A stretch of DNA of 64,000 nt from Wolfiporia cocos (lineage: Eukaryota; Basidiomycota; Agaricomycetes; Polyporales; Phaeolaceae), in NCBI GenBank assembly GCA_029448655.1, contig JACCLO010000003.1:3162001-3226000 (forward strand), in the 5' to 3' direction. Shown one piece after another: positions 11,569-23,538 of the stretch. Made by a program: the position numbers and the translations under genes. The stretch's first letter is position 1. Every line of letters starts with the position of its first letter. The notes under the pieces are model-generated. The model was not told where the DNA came from. It did not search any database and was given only the letters and a program-made list of their open reading frames with translations.

Positions 11569-14500
11569 CTAGCTCCATCCTCGGTGATCGCTCCACCCTC
11601 TACCACGTATAGGACTGGACGGGCCTCCTCTGGCTTGCCCGCGGCCCTTCGGCCAACCGGAATCGCGCGGCCTGTCGTGGTCCCGCGCCCCTCTTCCTCG
11701 TGGCCTTCCTCGTCCACCCCTTCCACGGAACCCTCGGTCAGCGCCACCATCATGATACGGCGGATATGGCCTATTTTGCTCGTATCGGTCGTGTGGCATA
11801 TCAGTATACGAGCGTGAGGGTGGCGGAGGCTGCATAGGCGGCGGTGAGCCCTGGTAACTGGTGGACTGGGGATATGCAGGAGGATAACTCGGAGATGGGT
11901 TGAGCCAAGGCTGTAGTGGAATTGCTTGCTGTGCTTGTGGTGGCGACATGGATGGCATGGAGAGCATAGAGGGCATGGATGGCATAATGGGCTGGGGAGC
12001 AGCAGTGGGCTGCTGTGGTATAAGTGCAGACGACGCCAATGTTCTCAACATGAGCTGTATCTGCTCGGGAGTCAGCTGTGCTACTTCTGCTGCTAATGCG
12101 GCCACAGGAGCGTTGGGTTGATATTGGGGTGCCTGGGCAGGCGCTGGCGCCAGTGCCGGCGTCGGCGTGACGTTGACTTGAGAGACTTGAGAAAAGAGAT
12201 TCGCTATTGAAGGAGGTATTTGTGGTATCTGGGATACGGCGGCTGGTGCAGTTGACGCCTGATGAGGAGGAGGGACAGACGCTTGAGGGATAGAGGCAGT
12301 CAAATGAGGGGGAGGCGCAGGCGGTGCCGAAGGTGGTGCCAGCTTGCCTTTATTCAAGACCCAAACCCCAATCAGGTAGTCTGAACCTCGAATCCTTGGT
12401 AAGCGGAGATCGTCGAGAAGTTCCATATAGTCAGGTATGGCCTCCGTCACAAGCAAAGGAATAATGTATAATTCGCGGCCAGGTGCCCAATCTTTGGGTC
12501 GATTGCCCCAAGGGAACACAAGTCCGTGTCGTCTGTAAAAGATGCCGCTCGTGATATGAAAATATCGGCATCAACAATGAGCACTCACCCCTTCGCAAGG
12601 AGATGGTCGGCTAAAGTCTTGAAACCGATGTTCTCAATACCCCCTCCAGGTTCAGGTGAGAACGCCACAGCAATAAGCTCCTTCGAAGAATTGAGGCGCA
12701 TCTGCGTCAGGTACTGTGCAGACTTCTCCACTGGCACACGCCCATCTATCCTGAGCTCCTTCGATGGGAACAAGGTCTGCCACAAGGGCGAATCGCCACC
12801 TAGAATCCGTCCGCCCATTTGTCGAGCATTGAGCGATACATTTTGCGCCATTGCTGAGTCCAGAGGCATACTGAGCTATGTTACTTGTTAGCGAGGGCTT
12901 GGTACCAGCTCAAAAGGTTATTCTTACTGTTCCTGTCCAGACCCTGGGTAGTGCCTCGAAAGCTGCGCGCTGCGCCTCCGGGCTGTTGTCTTCCAGAGAC
13001 GCCTTGACAATCTTTTCGTCCTCATCTTTGCCCAGAAACATGTCGAAGTCTTGATCGTCTGCTTCCGGGCCAAGGATATCCATGTCGACTGTGGATTCCC
13101 TCTGTTTGTCCTCAACCGCCGAATCACTCATATGCACATCGGGTGATTGCTCGGTAGCAGACTCCGGCTCCTTAGGTGTCCATAAGGAATTGAGGTCGAA
13201 TGATGCACGCGGAGCGATGTCAGGTTTCGAGCCCCGGGCAGCGAACGGTGATATGCCCGTCGAGGGTGGCGGAGGAGATGTTTCTGATGGCTGAGACTGC
13301 TCCGGAGACTTGACATTGGTGTTGATCGAGAGCGGTGATTCATTCCCGAACGGAGTAGGGGCGGGCGGCACGGGGGAAGTGATGTCCGCAGAGAGGTCTT
13401 CGTCTATATTGATGAGATCCGCGAGATTCAGCTCGTTCTCGACCGTGGGCGCGTAATCAGACGCAGAGGGCACGAACAGTGGGTTCGCGGGCGGCCTGCC
13501 CATGCTGGTCATGGCCGACTCTGCCTGCATCTGATGCATGGGCATGGAGGGCGGGGCGCCCCATGTTGGTGTCTGCGGTACTACCGGTGACTCAGGCGGG
13601 ACGGAGCCCTGTCCTATCGAACTCGCAGAGCGTGCACGTTCGGCCTGCAGCTTCAGGCGCGCCATGCGCTCCCGTTCAATCCAATTCTCCTCCTCCTCTT
13701 CCTCACGCGCACGCTCGAGGTCGCGCTGTACCGCGCCGCTGACATCCTCGATGTTCTCAATACCTTTGTGGGTAATCTTTGCACGCGGGAGCGTCTGCTT
13801 CTTTAGGATGGAGTGCGCGAGGGCCTCCTGCTCTGCCTGTCTGATGGCATGTTTCGTTTCCTCGTCCGCTAAGTCAGTAGAGGACATCGTAGACAATTCT
13901 TTAGCAGTAATGTGCAACGAGGCAATGCGCTTATGCAGAACGACCCGATCAGACTTGCTCAGGTTGAACGTCAGCATCCGGAATCGTTCCCTGTGATGTT
14001 AGGGTTCAGTATGTGCGTAGTTGAGCCAATATCGCAATGACATACTTGTATTTCCCAGCAGCAGATCGTTTCCCATTCTTATCGGGTTCAGCATAGAGCT
14101 CATAGATACATTCCTCAAGCTCAGCGGCGAAGCGATTGGCGGTCTGCCCGAGCTTCTCCTTTTCCTCATCTGTGAGCTCCTCTTGCTTCTTGTCAGGCTC
14201 TGTGATCTCCTCGGGGCGCTCTCTTCCGGTCTCCTCAACACGCAGATAAGGATATCGCAAGAAGATCCCGCTGAATATCTCCTGCAGCTTTGTCAAGCAA
14301 TACTTCCTGGCAGGGTCCTCGCCCGACTCAGATCGCACACGCTTCTCAGGCTGCTGCGGTTGTGATGCGGACGACTGTTTGCGTCTCGAGTGGCCATTCG
14401 GGTGCGGAGAGGGGGAGCTGCGATCGCTCACTTCACGCGCAGCGCTACTGGTGCGACGCGCTTTCTTGTGCGCTCTGGCGTCTTGCTTCGATTCGTCGGG

Positions 14501-15640
14501 CTCGGTATCAGAGTCTGACCAAACCCGCCCAGGACGACGCTGATCCATCCATGCGCGTCAGGACCGCACATACGAACAACACTGGCTGATAGACAACGCA
14601 CCTTCCCAGTTTTGGGCTTTGCCTTCTCCGCGACATACTCGTCCTCGCTGCCATCATCTACTGATCCTGCAGATTGCTCGTCGTACTCGCCGTCTGGGAC
14701 GGTCGGCGGTGGCTCCTCGCTGGGTATGCGCGCTTCCTGCACCTCCTCGATACCGTCCACGCCCTCCCATTCCCCTGTGACACAGCACAACAAAGTCAGT
14801 CACCTCGTTCACACATGGCATATACAAACAACGAGAGAAGCAAAGGCGCTCAACGGTCGCCGGAGCAGGCAGCGCTCACGTCGTGTGCTAAACTCGTCCT
14901 GTGGACGATGGCCAAGCTCCTCACAGACACTCGCTCAAATTTCGCTGGTGCGCTATCGAAGACGGCACAGGTGTTATCTCCTCGGACTACACCAGCCGAG
15001 CGAGCAGTACTGGCTGAGCGCGGCGTTGGCTGTGGCACTGGATGCTCAACGACTACGTAACGAGCAACAGGTCTCCGACGGCTCATCGACACCAACATGC
15101 AGGCACAAACGTGGACGCGAGAGAATTACATAGCGTAGTGAAGTACATGATAGCATGAGGGTGAGAGTGGAGCAGGAATGCAGACGTATCTGTAATCGAG
15201 GACGCCGGTGATACTCACTGATTGTACGCAAGCCAGTCTTCTTGTGACAGGGAGCGCATATGTACGTCTCTGCGCAGGTATCCGGTCGTCAGCAGGTGTA
15301 TGGTCCGCATGCACGGATGGAACTCACGTATCTCCTCTGCATCCCTCTCTTCTAGCTTGACGCAGTGGAAATGATACCTGTGGACCGCTTCGTCAGATCG
15401 AGGGCTGCCAGGGCACAAGAAGCATATAGAAACCGACCACTCCTTGCAGTCGTCGCATCTGATCATGGGCGATCCGTCATCTGGTCTCCGGCAGAGGCAA
15501 TGCACTTTCGACGCCTTACTCGTAGCTCGGGGCTTCGTCTTGCCCTTCTTGACACCGTTTACCTTTGCATTTTCTTTATTATCCGTATGTTCTGGAGGCA
15601 CTACGCCCTCGTCAGGGCGCGTCGCAGGGTGGTTGGTCAT
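11569..15640 (-). CDS. BYE1: Bye1-like transcription regulator: PHD finger, TFIIS central domain, SPOC
   Basis: A nuclear factor that, in yeast Bye1, reads histone H3K4 methylation and docks on RNA polymerase II. It starts at 15640 (MTNHPATRPDEG). The PHD finger is spread over three exons: VHCLCRRPDDGSPMIRCDDC, then YHFHCVKLEERDAEEI, then a 51-nt exon at 15219-15269 that gives YICAPC. All eight zinc ligands are present. The TFIIS central domain covers ARKYCLTKLQEIFSGIF (about 14270-14330) to RIASLHITAKELSTMSS and beyond (about 13880-13940). The SPOC domain lies at about 12600-12860 (PLWQTLFPSKELRIDGRVP) and continues into FPWGNRPKDWAPG and GSDYLIGVWVLNKGK (12360-12520). The C-terminus is low-complexity Pro/Gln-rich and ends in an RG/RGR-rich tract. 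One intron (14775-15218) is 444 nt, long for this genome. I estimate about 1,050 residues, longer than yeast Bye1 because of the linkers. Confidence 0.88.
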
Positions 15641-17771
15641 CTTGCGCAGTGGAGCGTGAGCGTTGTAGCCAAGTAAGCGGCGTTTGGGTGAAGATCGACA
15701 TTTTCGGCAATACCACCGTCCACGTGCTGTGATCGGGCGCTTATATAACGAAGCTCAACAAGCTCTCGCAACTCGGCCCCTCGCTACGTCGCACTGTGGG
15801 CTCGTGATTTTTCCTCAATTCAATCGCTTGCTCTTTTGCAAATTGATGGAGTCTGTGCATTCATTTTCGCGGCTCAGAGGTGGACCGCTCGAATTCCGGA
15901 ACGATTACATCGTTCATTCCTCAGGTGAGTACGTGCATTCCATGGGCATGCCTGAAGAGGATGCTGTGGCTGTGGGCATCTCTGTGCGGGGACAAATGCG
16001 CATATAATGGCCATCTCTGCCTGATCACACCCCTCGGCGCAGTTCTCATAGATGTGTGCCCGTGGAATCCACGACCTGCCGAACGCGACACGACGAACGT
16101 TCAGTGGGGCGATTACTAGAGCCAATTGGACTGCGCGCAGTCATCTTGCTCGCCATCTCCCCACGCAAAGAAGAGAAGCGACAAGCGTGACCCTGGATGA
16201 CTTCCAGCAGCCGACGTATCCGGTGCTCCGCCCCGTCATCATGACCCTTCTACACCCTTCGCGCAGGCTGTCGCGCATATATGTCCAGGACGTACAATGA
16301 ACGGCTACACACGCTTCTGGTGAGTCTGCTCGATCTCCCTGCGCGCGACTTATCTCCCTGCTGACCCTTGCCCAGTGCATAGCTCCGCGGCTTCGAGACT
16401 GCTTCCAGCAGCGCAGGAAATTTTCGTGTCTAATGTTGTCCGCGCCGCGCCAGGCAGCCGATCCTGCTCATGTGCGCGTTCCGATGGGATAAGAACGGGG
16501 CCAGAAGACGCGTACAGCGTTCCGGTACGCGAAGGCGCGCGTCGCCGAAATGGGCACACGTGATCGCGGTCCATATGCCTTGGCTCGGATCGCGATACGG
16601 CTGTTGCTTCGGGCTCAAAGCAAGCCCATTCCCTCGCACCGCGGCCGGCCGATGCTCATGCTCCCGCCACACGGCGGCGCACGAAGAGGGGCCGGGTGCA
16701 GCAGGACAGCCTGTGGAGAGGGCGCATGCTGCTCGCGTCCCGAGACTCGACCGACGAGCAAAACCGGAGATGCGATAGCACTGTGGCGTAGTCGCGGACC
16801 CTAATCACCAGCACAACACATCAAGGCCGCTGCACGCCGTCATCCGTTTCGTCATCCGTGTCTGACAGAGCAGCAAGCCCGATGAAGCGGTCTGCTGCGC
16901 CCCTGCGAACTGGTGCTCCATGCCGGCGTGACTGCTAATCAGCATGATTGGCAGATTGGCGGCAGGAGCCCCGGAGGGACTACTGCTCGCGGTGATGCCG
17001 CGCACAGGCAAGTCAGCGGCGCGCAGTGATGTCTGCGGCGTCGGCGTGGTGTCGTCTAGTGTAGCGCAGGCGGCCTGATGTATGCACTGACACCATCAAT
17101 AAATCGAGAAATTAGAGTACAAGAGTGTCGGGAAGGGCTGCGAAGTGGACAGCTCGGTCTCGGCAAAACGGGCGCCCAGGGCCCAAGTGCCGGCGCGTGC
17201 ACGAGCGAGCGAGCGACTGTGAATGAACGACCACCAGGACCTCGCTCATTTCGCCGTCGTCCCTCCCCTCGTCGCCGTCGCACCGTGCTCTGCGTCGTCC
17301 TCCCCTCGGCGAGCGGCGTGCACCCCCCACCCCGCCGTCCTAGCCGCGCCGACGCCGGAGTGCTCCTGCCCGGTTCCGTGCACGAGCATCAGCTTCCCAT
17401 CCCAACTAGCGTGCTCCTTCTTCGTTCTGGCAAATAGGGGTCCCGGGGCTGACCGTGCAACTGGCTTGCGGTGCGTAAGACCTCTGGTTCGAGTCGCGCT
17501 TCCCATTCCGAGACCGGCTTCTCCAGTACGAAGCCCCTGCTACGGCTCGCCGGATCCACTGCCTGCCTCGCGTACCTTTTGCCTAATTCTCATGCTCATC
17601 GCGCCGTGTTGCCTCCAGGACCGTCGGAGTCGACCCTGTCTCGCCTCGGAGCTATTCTGACCGTGCGTGCGTCACTTGTTCGCCCGCGGGCCTCCACCAA
17701 GCACTGAAGCACGACTCTGCAGCTTTGGCTGCGCCCCGCACGCGACGCATTTCATTACCCTCCGGATCCAC
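15641..17771. other. Intergenic region between BYE1-like and the kinase gene
   Basis: This divergent interval has a TATATAA box at 15742-15748 on the + strand, which could serve a + transcript. The only candidate downstream is a two-exon, 51-codon reading frame (15846-15924 plus 16043-16119, phase-consistent, 118-nt intron), which I do not trust enough to call. From about 16.3 to 17.7 kb the DNA is GC-rich, with open frames on both strands that look like by-products of composition. It presumably includes the promoter and 5' leader of the kinase gene. Confidence 0.4.
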
Positions 17772-20700
17772 ATGGCGGCTGCCGTCCTCACTTCCTCCAA
17801 GCTCTCTATCTCCAATCCCTTCCAGCTGATGGTACACAAACGCTCCGATACCGCTTCTCCCGTTCCGGACGAACCAGCTGCCTCTTCCTCTCGCCTGCAG
17901 GCGTCATCGCCTAGCCAGCTCCTCGACGCGCAGCCCAAGACGTTCAAGCGCCTCCGATCGTCGCTCGAACAGAGCCTGCGCACTGCGACCAAGTCCCGTG
18001 CAAAGGCCGGCGCCCCGGCCGACGAGAACGGGCTCGTCAACATCGGCGAAGGCAAGGGCAAGGAGCGCGCCTCTGACGACCCCACGCCGGAGAGGGACCG
18101 TACGAAGTCGCGGATGCTATCTAAGGTTTCATTTCGCCGGCCGGTAGCAGCGAGGGGGCCCTCTTCAGCGGCTGCGCCACCCGTAAGCGTCGGCCGGACG
18201 GAGGACAAGGAGAACAGGGAGAAGGACCGCGTCGCCGGACATACCAGTTTTTCGACGCCGTCTCTTAGGCAAGCATCCATGTCTTCTCCTGCGCTGCCCA
18301 TCCCGTCCGCATATTCCCAGCCCTTCGCGCTACCCGCCAGCGCGTCCTCGGATCCTGTGCCTGCGCGCGAACGCGCGCGGAAGTCCGAATCGCGCTCGGT
18401 CCTGAGCACGAAAGAGATCAGCGGCCCCACGCCCCTGGCGCCGAAACGAGCTGCACCGTCATCGTCCTCGCCCACCACCAAAGCGCGCCCTCCGCCGCTT
18501 ATCCTCTCCCGCAACGGCACACAATCACCCGGCCCTGATACCCCCGCGCGGCGATCCCGGGAAGGGACCAGGTCGCCAGAGCCGTCATTACCATCACCGA
18601 GAACCATCACGGGTACCTCGTCGCGACGCGCGACGGCGAACGCGAGCACCAATCATCTCCCTCTGGACACATCACCAAGTCCTCCTGCCTCACCGACTAC
18701 ACGCCCGATCAGTCCCTCCACGCGAGCGCGCTCATCCTCGCGCACCCCCGCACACCGCGCAGGCCCCTCCGCCTCATCGTCGCACTTACCTCTAGGCTCC
18801 ACGTCGTCAACTTCCACGACGCGGAGACCACCCGTGGATATTGGGCGACCATCCCTGGAAGCGCGCAGGCCGTCTGTAGACGTGCGGAAACCCTCGCTGG
18901 ATGCGCGGCGGCCCTCTTTAGACGCAGGACGACCATCCCTGGAGGCGCGAAGACCGTCACTTGACACCGGAAGGCCGTCGATCGAGGCGCGAAGACCGTC
19001 TCTGGACACGCCCAGAGCCTCGCTCGACACACGGAGACCGATGTTCGACCAGCAGCGATCGCCACCGCTATCTCCTCGCACGGCCTCACCAACGTCGCCT
19101 GCGCGCCCGCGCGCTATCTCGCCCACCAACCGCAACTACTCTCCCAGCCCCAACTACTACCAAACTCGCATGTATAATTCGTCCACCACCTCCCTTGGTG
19201 CTTCTGCGACATCGAGTCCGGAGTGCCGAGAGCTAATACACTCGGCTTCGTCGTTTCTGTGTAAGGAGATGCTGCGACCGCGCACCAGCATGCAGCAGAA
19301 GGAAGCAGAGGAGGTCGAGGTGCGGATGGGTCGGCTATCCCGGCTGGAGAGGGTGTGGGGCAAGAGCGGTGTGGGGATGGGGAGTTCGAGCCAGCTAGGC
19401 ACGGGGTCGGGCGGGATAAGCGCGGGCGGGGAAGAAAGGGAGAGAAGATTGTTTAGTGAGGCGCTTCGGGATGGATATGTTCTGTGCCAGTGCGTCGCAC
19501 ATCTCCCCCCTGGTGGTGCGGAATGGCTCGTAAACTGATGGTTGTTCGGGACCAACTGGGACAGGTTAATGAACAAGCTCTTCCCGAACATGATCTCCCG
19601 TATCGACGTGCGGGAAGACGGCCTGACGCGCAACATCTCTCGGTTTCTGAAGGCGTGCTCCACTGTTGGCCTGCAGTCTGACGAGCTCTTCAGTCGGGAC
19701 GACCTCATCGAGTCGAATGCGGAGTCGCTGGCGCGGGTAGCAAAGACTGTGCTTGCGCTACAGAAGCTTGCAGAGACGCTGGGAGACAAAGTCCAAGTTA
19801 TCCAAGGACAGGGTGCGCAGTCACAGAGCCCATATAGCAACGGCACGGGCTCGCGCGGTGCTGCATCAACGCCAAACTTGAGCTCTGTACAGATACATAT
19901 GTCAACGTCGCCGACGTCGCCACATGCACCGACGGGTAGGAAGCGGTGGAGCCCGCCGCAGCCATTACCAACATTACGTTCAGATAGCCCTATCGAGGAT
20001 GGGTCCGGTGCCTCGAACGATGGTAGGACGGCTGGAAGTAGCACAGCCCAAGGCGGCAGCGACGTCCCAGCTGATAGTGAACGTGACGATGTCCCTCCGA
20101 TCATGTCTCCCCCACCTAGGGCTCCTCTACGGTCAAGAGCCAGTGTCGAGCGTTCATCAGTAGCGGATTCCACTCGTGCTTCTGTGGGTGAATCCGTTCG
20201 TACCTAGATGGCAGACTCGTTCGCTTCTCCGCCACCTACTCGGCAGTCCCAGGCGTCAAGCTATATGACCGACTCCACTATGTTCTCGAGCTTGCTGGAG
20301 GTTCAAAGGACGAACAGCGGGAATCACAACAAGTTTGGTACCATCCGCACTGTAACGACCGAAGCAACGTCTGTTGACCCATGTGACCCACCCTCCTTCT
20401 CTTTCACCGAAGGCAGCTCCATGGCAGCCTCCTTGACTGAAGAGATTGCTCGGATGAGGAATGGAGACGTACCAACCAGGCCGTCTCGGGAACGCCGGCC
20501 CAGCGAAACTGCCGTCATCGACTTGTCTCGTGTTATCGAAGAGACCGACGAATGCTCCTCGACTTCGGGTGGAAAGCTGAAAAGCAAAGCCTCGGGGACG
20601 AAGGCTGACGTGGACAAGGAGAAGCAGCAGAAGTCCTCCGCCATCAAGTTGGGCAAGGGCAAGTGGCCTGATGATTTCATGGACGCCTTCCAGGCGCCGG

Positions 20701-23538
20701 CTCGGTCTGCTCTGCTGGACGAAGATGAACTGAGCGTCTCGACTCCGCAGACACCCCTGTCCATTTCACCGCCTCGCAAGCTGGCCTTTATCGGTGCTTC
20801 GAAACCTGATGGTAGTGTCGAATCGTTACCACAGTTTCCAAGACGTCCGACGCATCGTACACGTCATAGTGTCGACACCCCTGGTCTGTTACCGAAGGAG
20901 AGCATCCTGCGTAGGGACTCCAGCCCGGATAACCAGCCACCATCACCTCGCCTTGTCCTGCGTCGCAACCCCAGTAGGGCAGGTGCGCATCGAAATGGCT
21001 TGTATATACCGCGGAGCGACTCGCGATCGCAGGACAGCGAGTCGCGTGTACCATTCCCGAGGACGGTGTCCGCTGAGCGTACTGCATCTCCAACGCAGGA
21101 ACGCCCAAGTGTTACCTTCCCCCCGCCAATACCCGACAACAGCCCGAAGGAACTGACTGCTTCTCATGATAAGCCCCGACAGCCTAGAGGCCGCTTCCAG
21201 AGCGAGATCGAAGGGTCCAGCTCGCGCAGGAAGCCTCGTCCAAACTCCCTCGATGAGCTTGGTGCTAAGCCGCGGCGGTCCCGCTATGAGAGCATGGTTA
21301 ATCTGGGGGTAGCTACGAGCAATGCTAGTGCGAGTGATCTTTTGTCGAGAGACTCCTATGAAGGCAGTGCTGTTCGCCAGACGCTCATTGTCAAGGAAGA
21401 CGGCAAGCCGGCTACTCAATTCGTGAGCTACCTCTTCCACCTGCCATCTGATTATACATTCTTGTCTGTAAGGCACCGTACTGACTTCGCATCTTTATTA
21501 CGTGTAGCAACTCGGCAATTGCATTGGACGGGGTCAATTCGGGGCTGTATACCGAGCCCTGAACCTCAACACCGGGCAGATGGTAGCTGTCAAGCGCATT
21601 CGTTTAGAGGGGTTGAAGGAGGACGAGATCGCTCAGCTCATGAAAGAGGTTGACCTCGTCAAGAGCCTTTCTCATCCGAGCATTGTCAAGTATGAGGGTA
21701 TGGCCAGGGATGACGACACGCTCAGCATTGTCCTCGAGTAAGTTCTGCTTCTTTGTTGCTAATTTGACTTCCTCTCATCCGCTCTAGATACGCTGAGAAC
21801 GGATCGCTTGGGCAGACCCTAAAGGCGTTTGGCAAACTCAACGAGCGTCTCGTAGCAGGCTATGTAGTGAAGATCTTGGAGGGGTTGCATTACCTTCATC
21901 AGAGCGATGTCGTACACTGTGACCTGAAAGCGGCGAACATCCTCACCACCAAGAACGGGAACGTCAAGCTCTCTGACTTTGGCGTATCGCTGAATCTTCG
22001 CGCGATGGAGCGCGAGATGAAGGACGTCGCTGGTACTCCCAACTGGATGGCGCCGGAGGTAATTGAGCTTAAGGGCGCATCCACGAAATCGGACATCTGG
22101 TCTTTGGCCTGTACTGTCATTGAATTGCTTACGGGACGGCCTCCATACGCCGAGATCCCGAACAGCATGTCCGGTCAGTACGTTCATTTGCCATTGGCAC
22201 AAAATCTCACGTTGATGCCGTGGTCTAGTGATGTTCCGCATTGTTGAGGATGAAATGCCTCCGCTGCCGGAGGGCTGCTCAGAAACTCTCCAGGATTTCC
22301 TCCGACAATGCTTTGATAAAGATCCCACCAAGAGGCCCAGTGCCGAGATCCTCTGTGAGCATGAGTGGCTCAAGAGGAACTGGGCAATCCATAACAAGGT
22401 ACAGACAACGTGCAAGCCGCTAAAATGGTCTGCTGACTGTGATTCATTTGATAATCCAGGAGTTACGGCCACAAGACAGCATCCCCTTCTTGCGCCGGGT
22501 CAGTGCAGACTACCAGAAGTCCGACGCTTTTCGATATCTTGCGAACATCGAGATGCCCGACCCCAATAGGGCTACCCCCGAGCAGCGAATACGATTGGAT
22601 GGGTCACCCGCCAGACGCCGTATGTCTAATGATCTCGAGGGAGTTCCACCTCGCGAACACTCCTTTGTGCGGACAACCTTCGGCAAACGTACGTATCTAT
22701 CATTCAATCTTCTTAGCTACTCACGAATTCTCGTATAGCCGTGATCTGTCGAGTATGCAATCAGAGCGTAAAGAAGAGCGCAGTGTTGTGCGAACAATGC
22801 AGCCTTATCTCTCATGTCAAGTGCTCTGCTAATGCGCCACCAACCTGCGATCTCCGAGCCCAGCTACTTTTATATGCTCAGTACGCCGAGTCCGGCAATC
22901 CTACAGGGCAGTATGGCGACCCGATGGAACTGCTGGATGCGTTGCGGGCAAACGGACCAGCAAGTCCCATTTCTGACAGCGATCCCACTCCTGGAACCAG
23001 CGTGGATCCGTCGATACCACAGTCACCGCCCGTAGGTGGGCACGTCCATCCACCCACTGCCTATAAGGTTTTAGCAGCATTCAAGCGATCCAAGTCATTC
23101 ATGACAGACCAGGATAGACCCTCTTCCGCTTCTTCATCCACCCCGTCGCCTGTCCCGTCCCCCTCAGTAAATGAGCATCGCCAGGCTACCAAGAAGCGAT
23201 CGATCCTTAAGCGCAGATCCATCATCAAGGAACGGCCTAAATCTATTCACAGCGAAAGCACATCTCTTAACACTTCTAGCCTCCGGAGCGCTATAACTAC
23301 CTCTGAAAGCTTGTCTAGTAGCACCCGACGATCTGCGCGCTCCGCTGCCACGGAGACGGGCAATGGTGTCCACGAGAACGATAAGTCCGACTCGAAGTTC
23401 TCCCAATTATCTGGCTACTCGATGATCTCTTCGACAAGCACGCGTCGCAAATCTCCAGGGGACGGGCCGAGAGGTAGTCGTGACAGGCACCACGATCGAG
23501 ATTCGAAGTCAAGTAATGGTGGCTGTACCGTCCAATGA
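17772..23538 (+). CDS. Giant Cdc7/Cdc15 (SepH)-class protein kinase with CH and C1 domains
   Basis: A Ser/Thr kinase whose catalytic domain belongs to the septation-initiation (STE11/Cdc15-like) group. It starts at 17772 ([10 protein letters not shown]). In order: a disordered Ser/Pro/Arg-rich region; an array of R-P-S repeats (18822-19050); a calponin-homology domain across the intron 19490-19564, from [16 protein letters not shown] (19216) to [20 protein letters not shown]; a second long disordered region; and the kinase from 21508. Kinase landmarks are [20 protein letters not shown] (Lys), [12 protein letters not shown] (HCD, not HRD), [18 protein letters not shown] and [11 protein letters not shown] (22318-22350). 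A C1 zinc finger lies at about 22650-22850 (EHSF, then CRVC, CEQC, SHVKC, C). The C-terminus is NGGCTVQ, a possible CaaX box. Total is about 1,790 residues. An in-frame TAG at 20205-20207 must be removed by an intron (48 nt, GTAGCG at 20160 to CCTAG) or the gene is broken there; no other fault was seen. Confidence 0.85.
18822..19050 (+). repeat. Tandem degenerate 21-nt coding repeat (R-R-P-S-L-D/E units)
   Basis: Within the disordered N-terminal half of the kinase, about ten consecutive heptad-like units read G/R-R-P-S-L/V/I-D/E with small linkers. Four carry R-R-P-S and one R-K-P-S, which fit basophilic kinase sites such as the PKA consensus R-R-x-S. The DNA repeats are degenerate at third positions, so the protein sequence rather than the DNA appears to be maintained. 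Confidence 0.8.

Noticed and set aside
15150..15270. Apparent one-base frameshift at the last Cys pair of the Bye1 PHD finger (a Y-V-C-I-P frame followed by C-S in another frame at 15150-15190).
   Set aside because: A 51-nt exon at 15219-15269 supplies Y-I-C-A-P-C in the correct phase and joins both neighbours, so the suspicious segment is simply inside a long intron.
15846..16119. Possible two-exon small gene (M-E-S-V-H-S-F start) downstream of a TATATAA box.
   Set aside because: Splice phase works, but the 51-residue product has no family likeness and the intron is long for this genome. It is mentioned only in the intergenic note.
17460..17510. tRNA-like T-loop word GGTTCGAGTC.
   Set aside because: The flanking bases cannot form the T stem and no D arm or anticodon arm can be placed around it. 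I found no supportable tRNA in the window.
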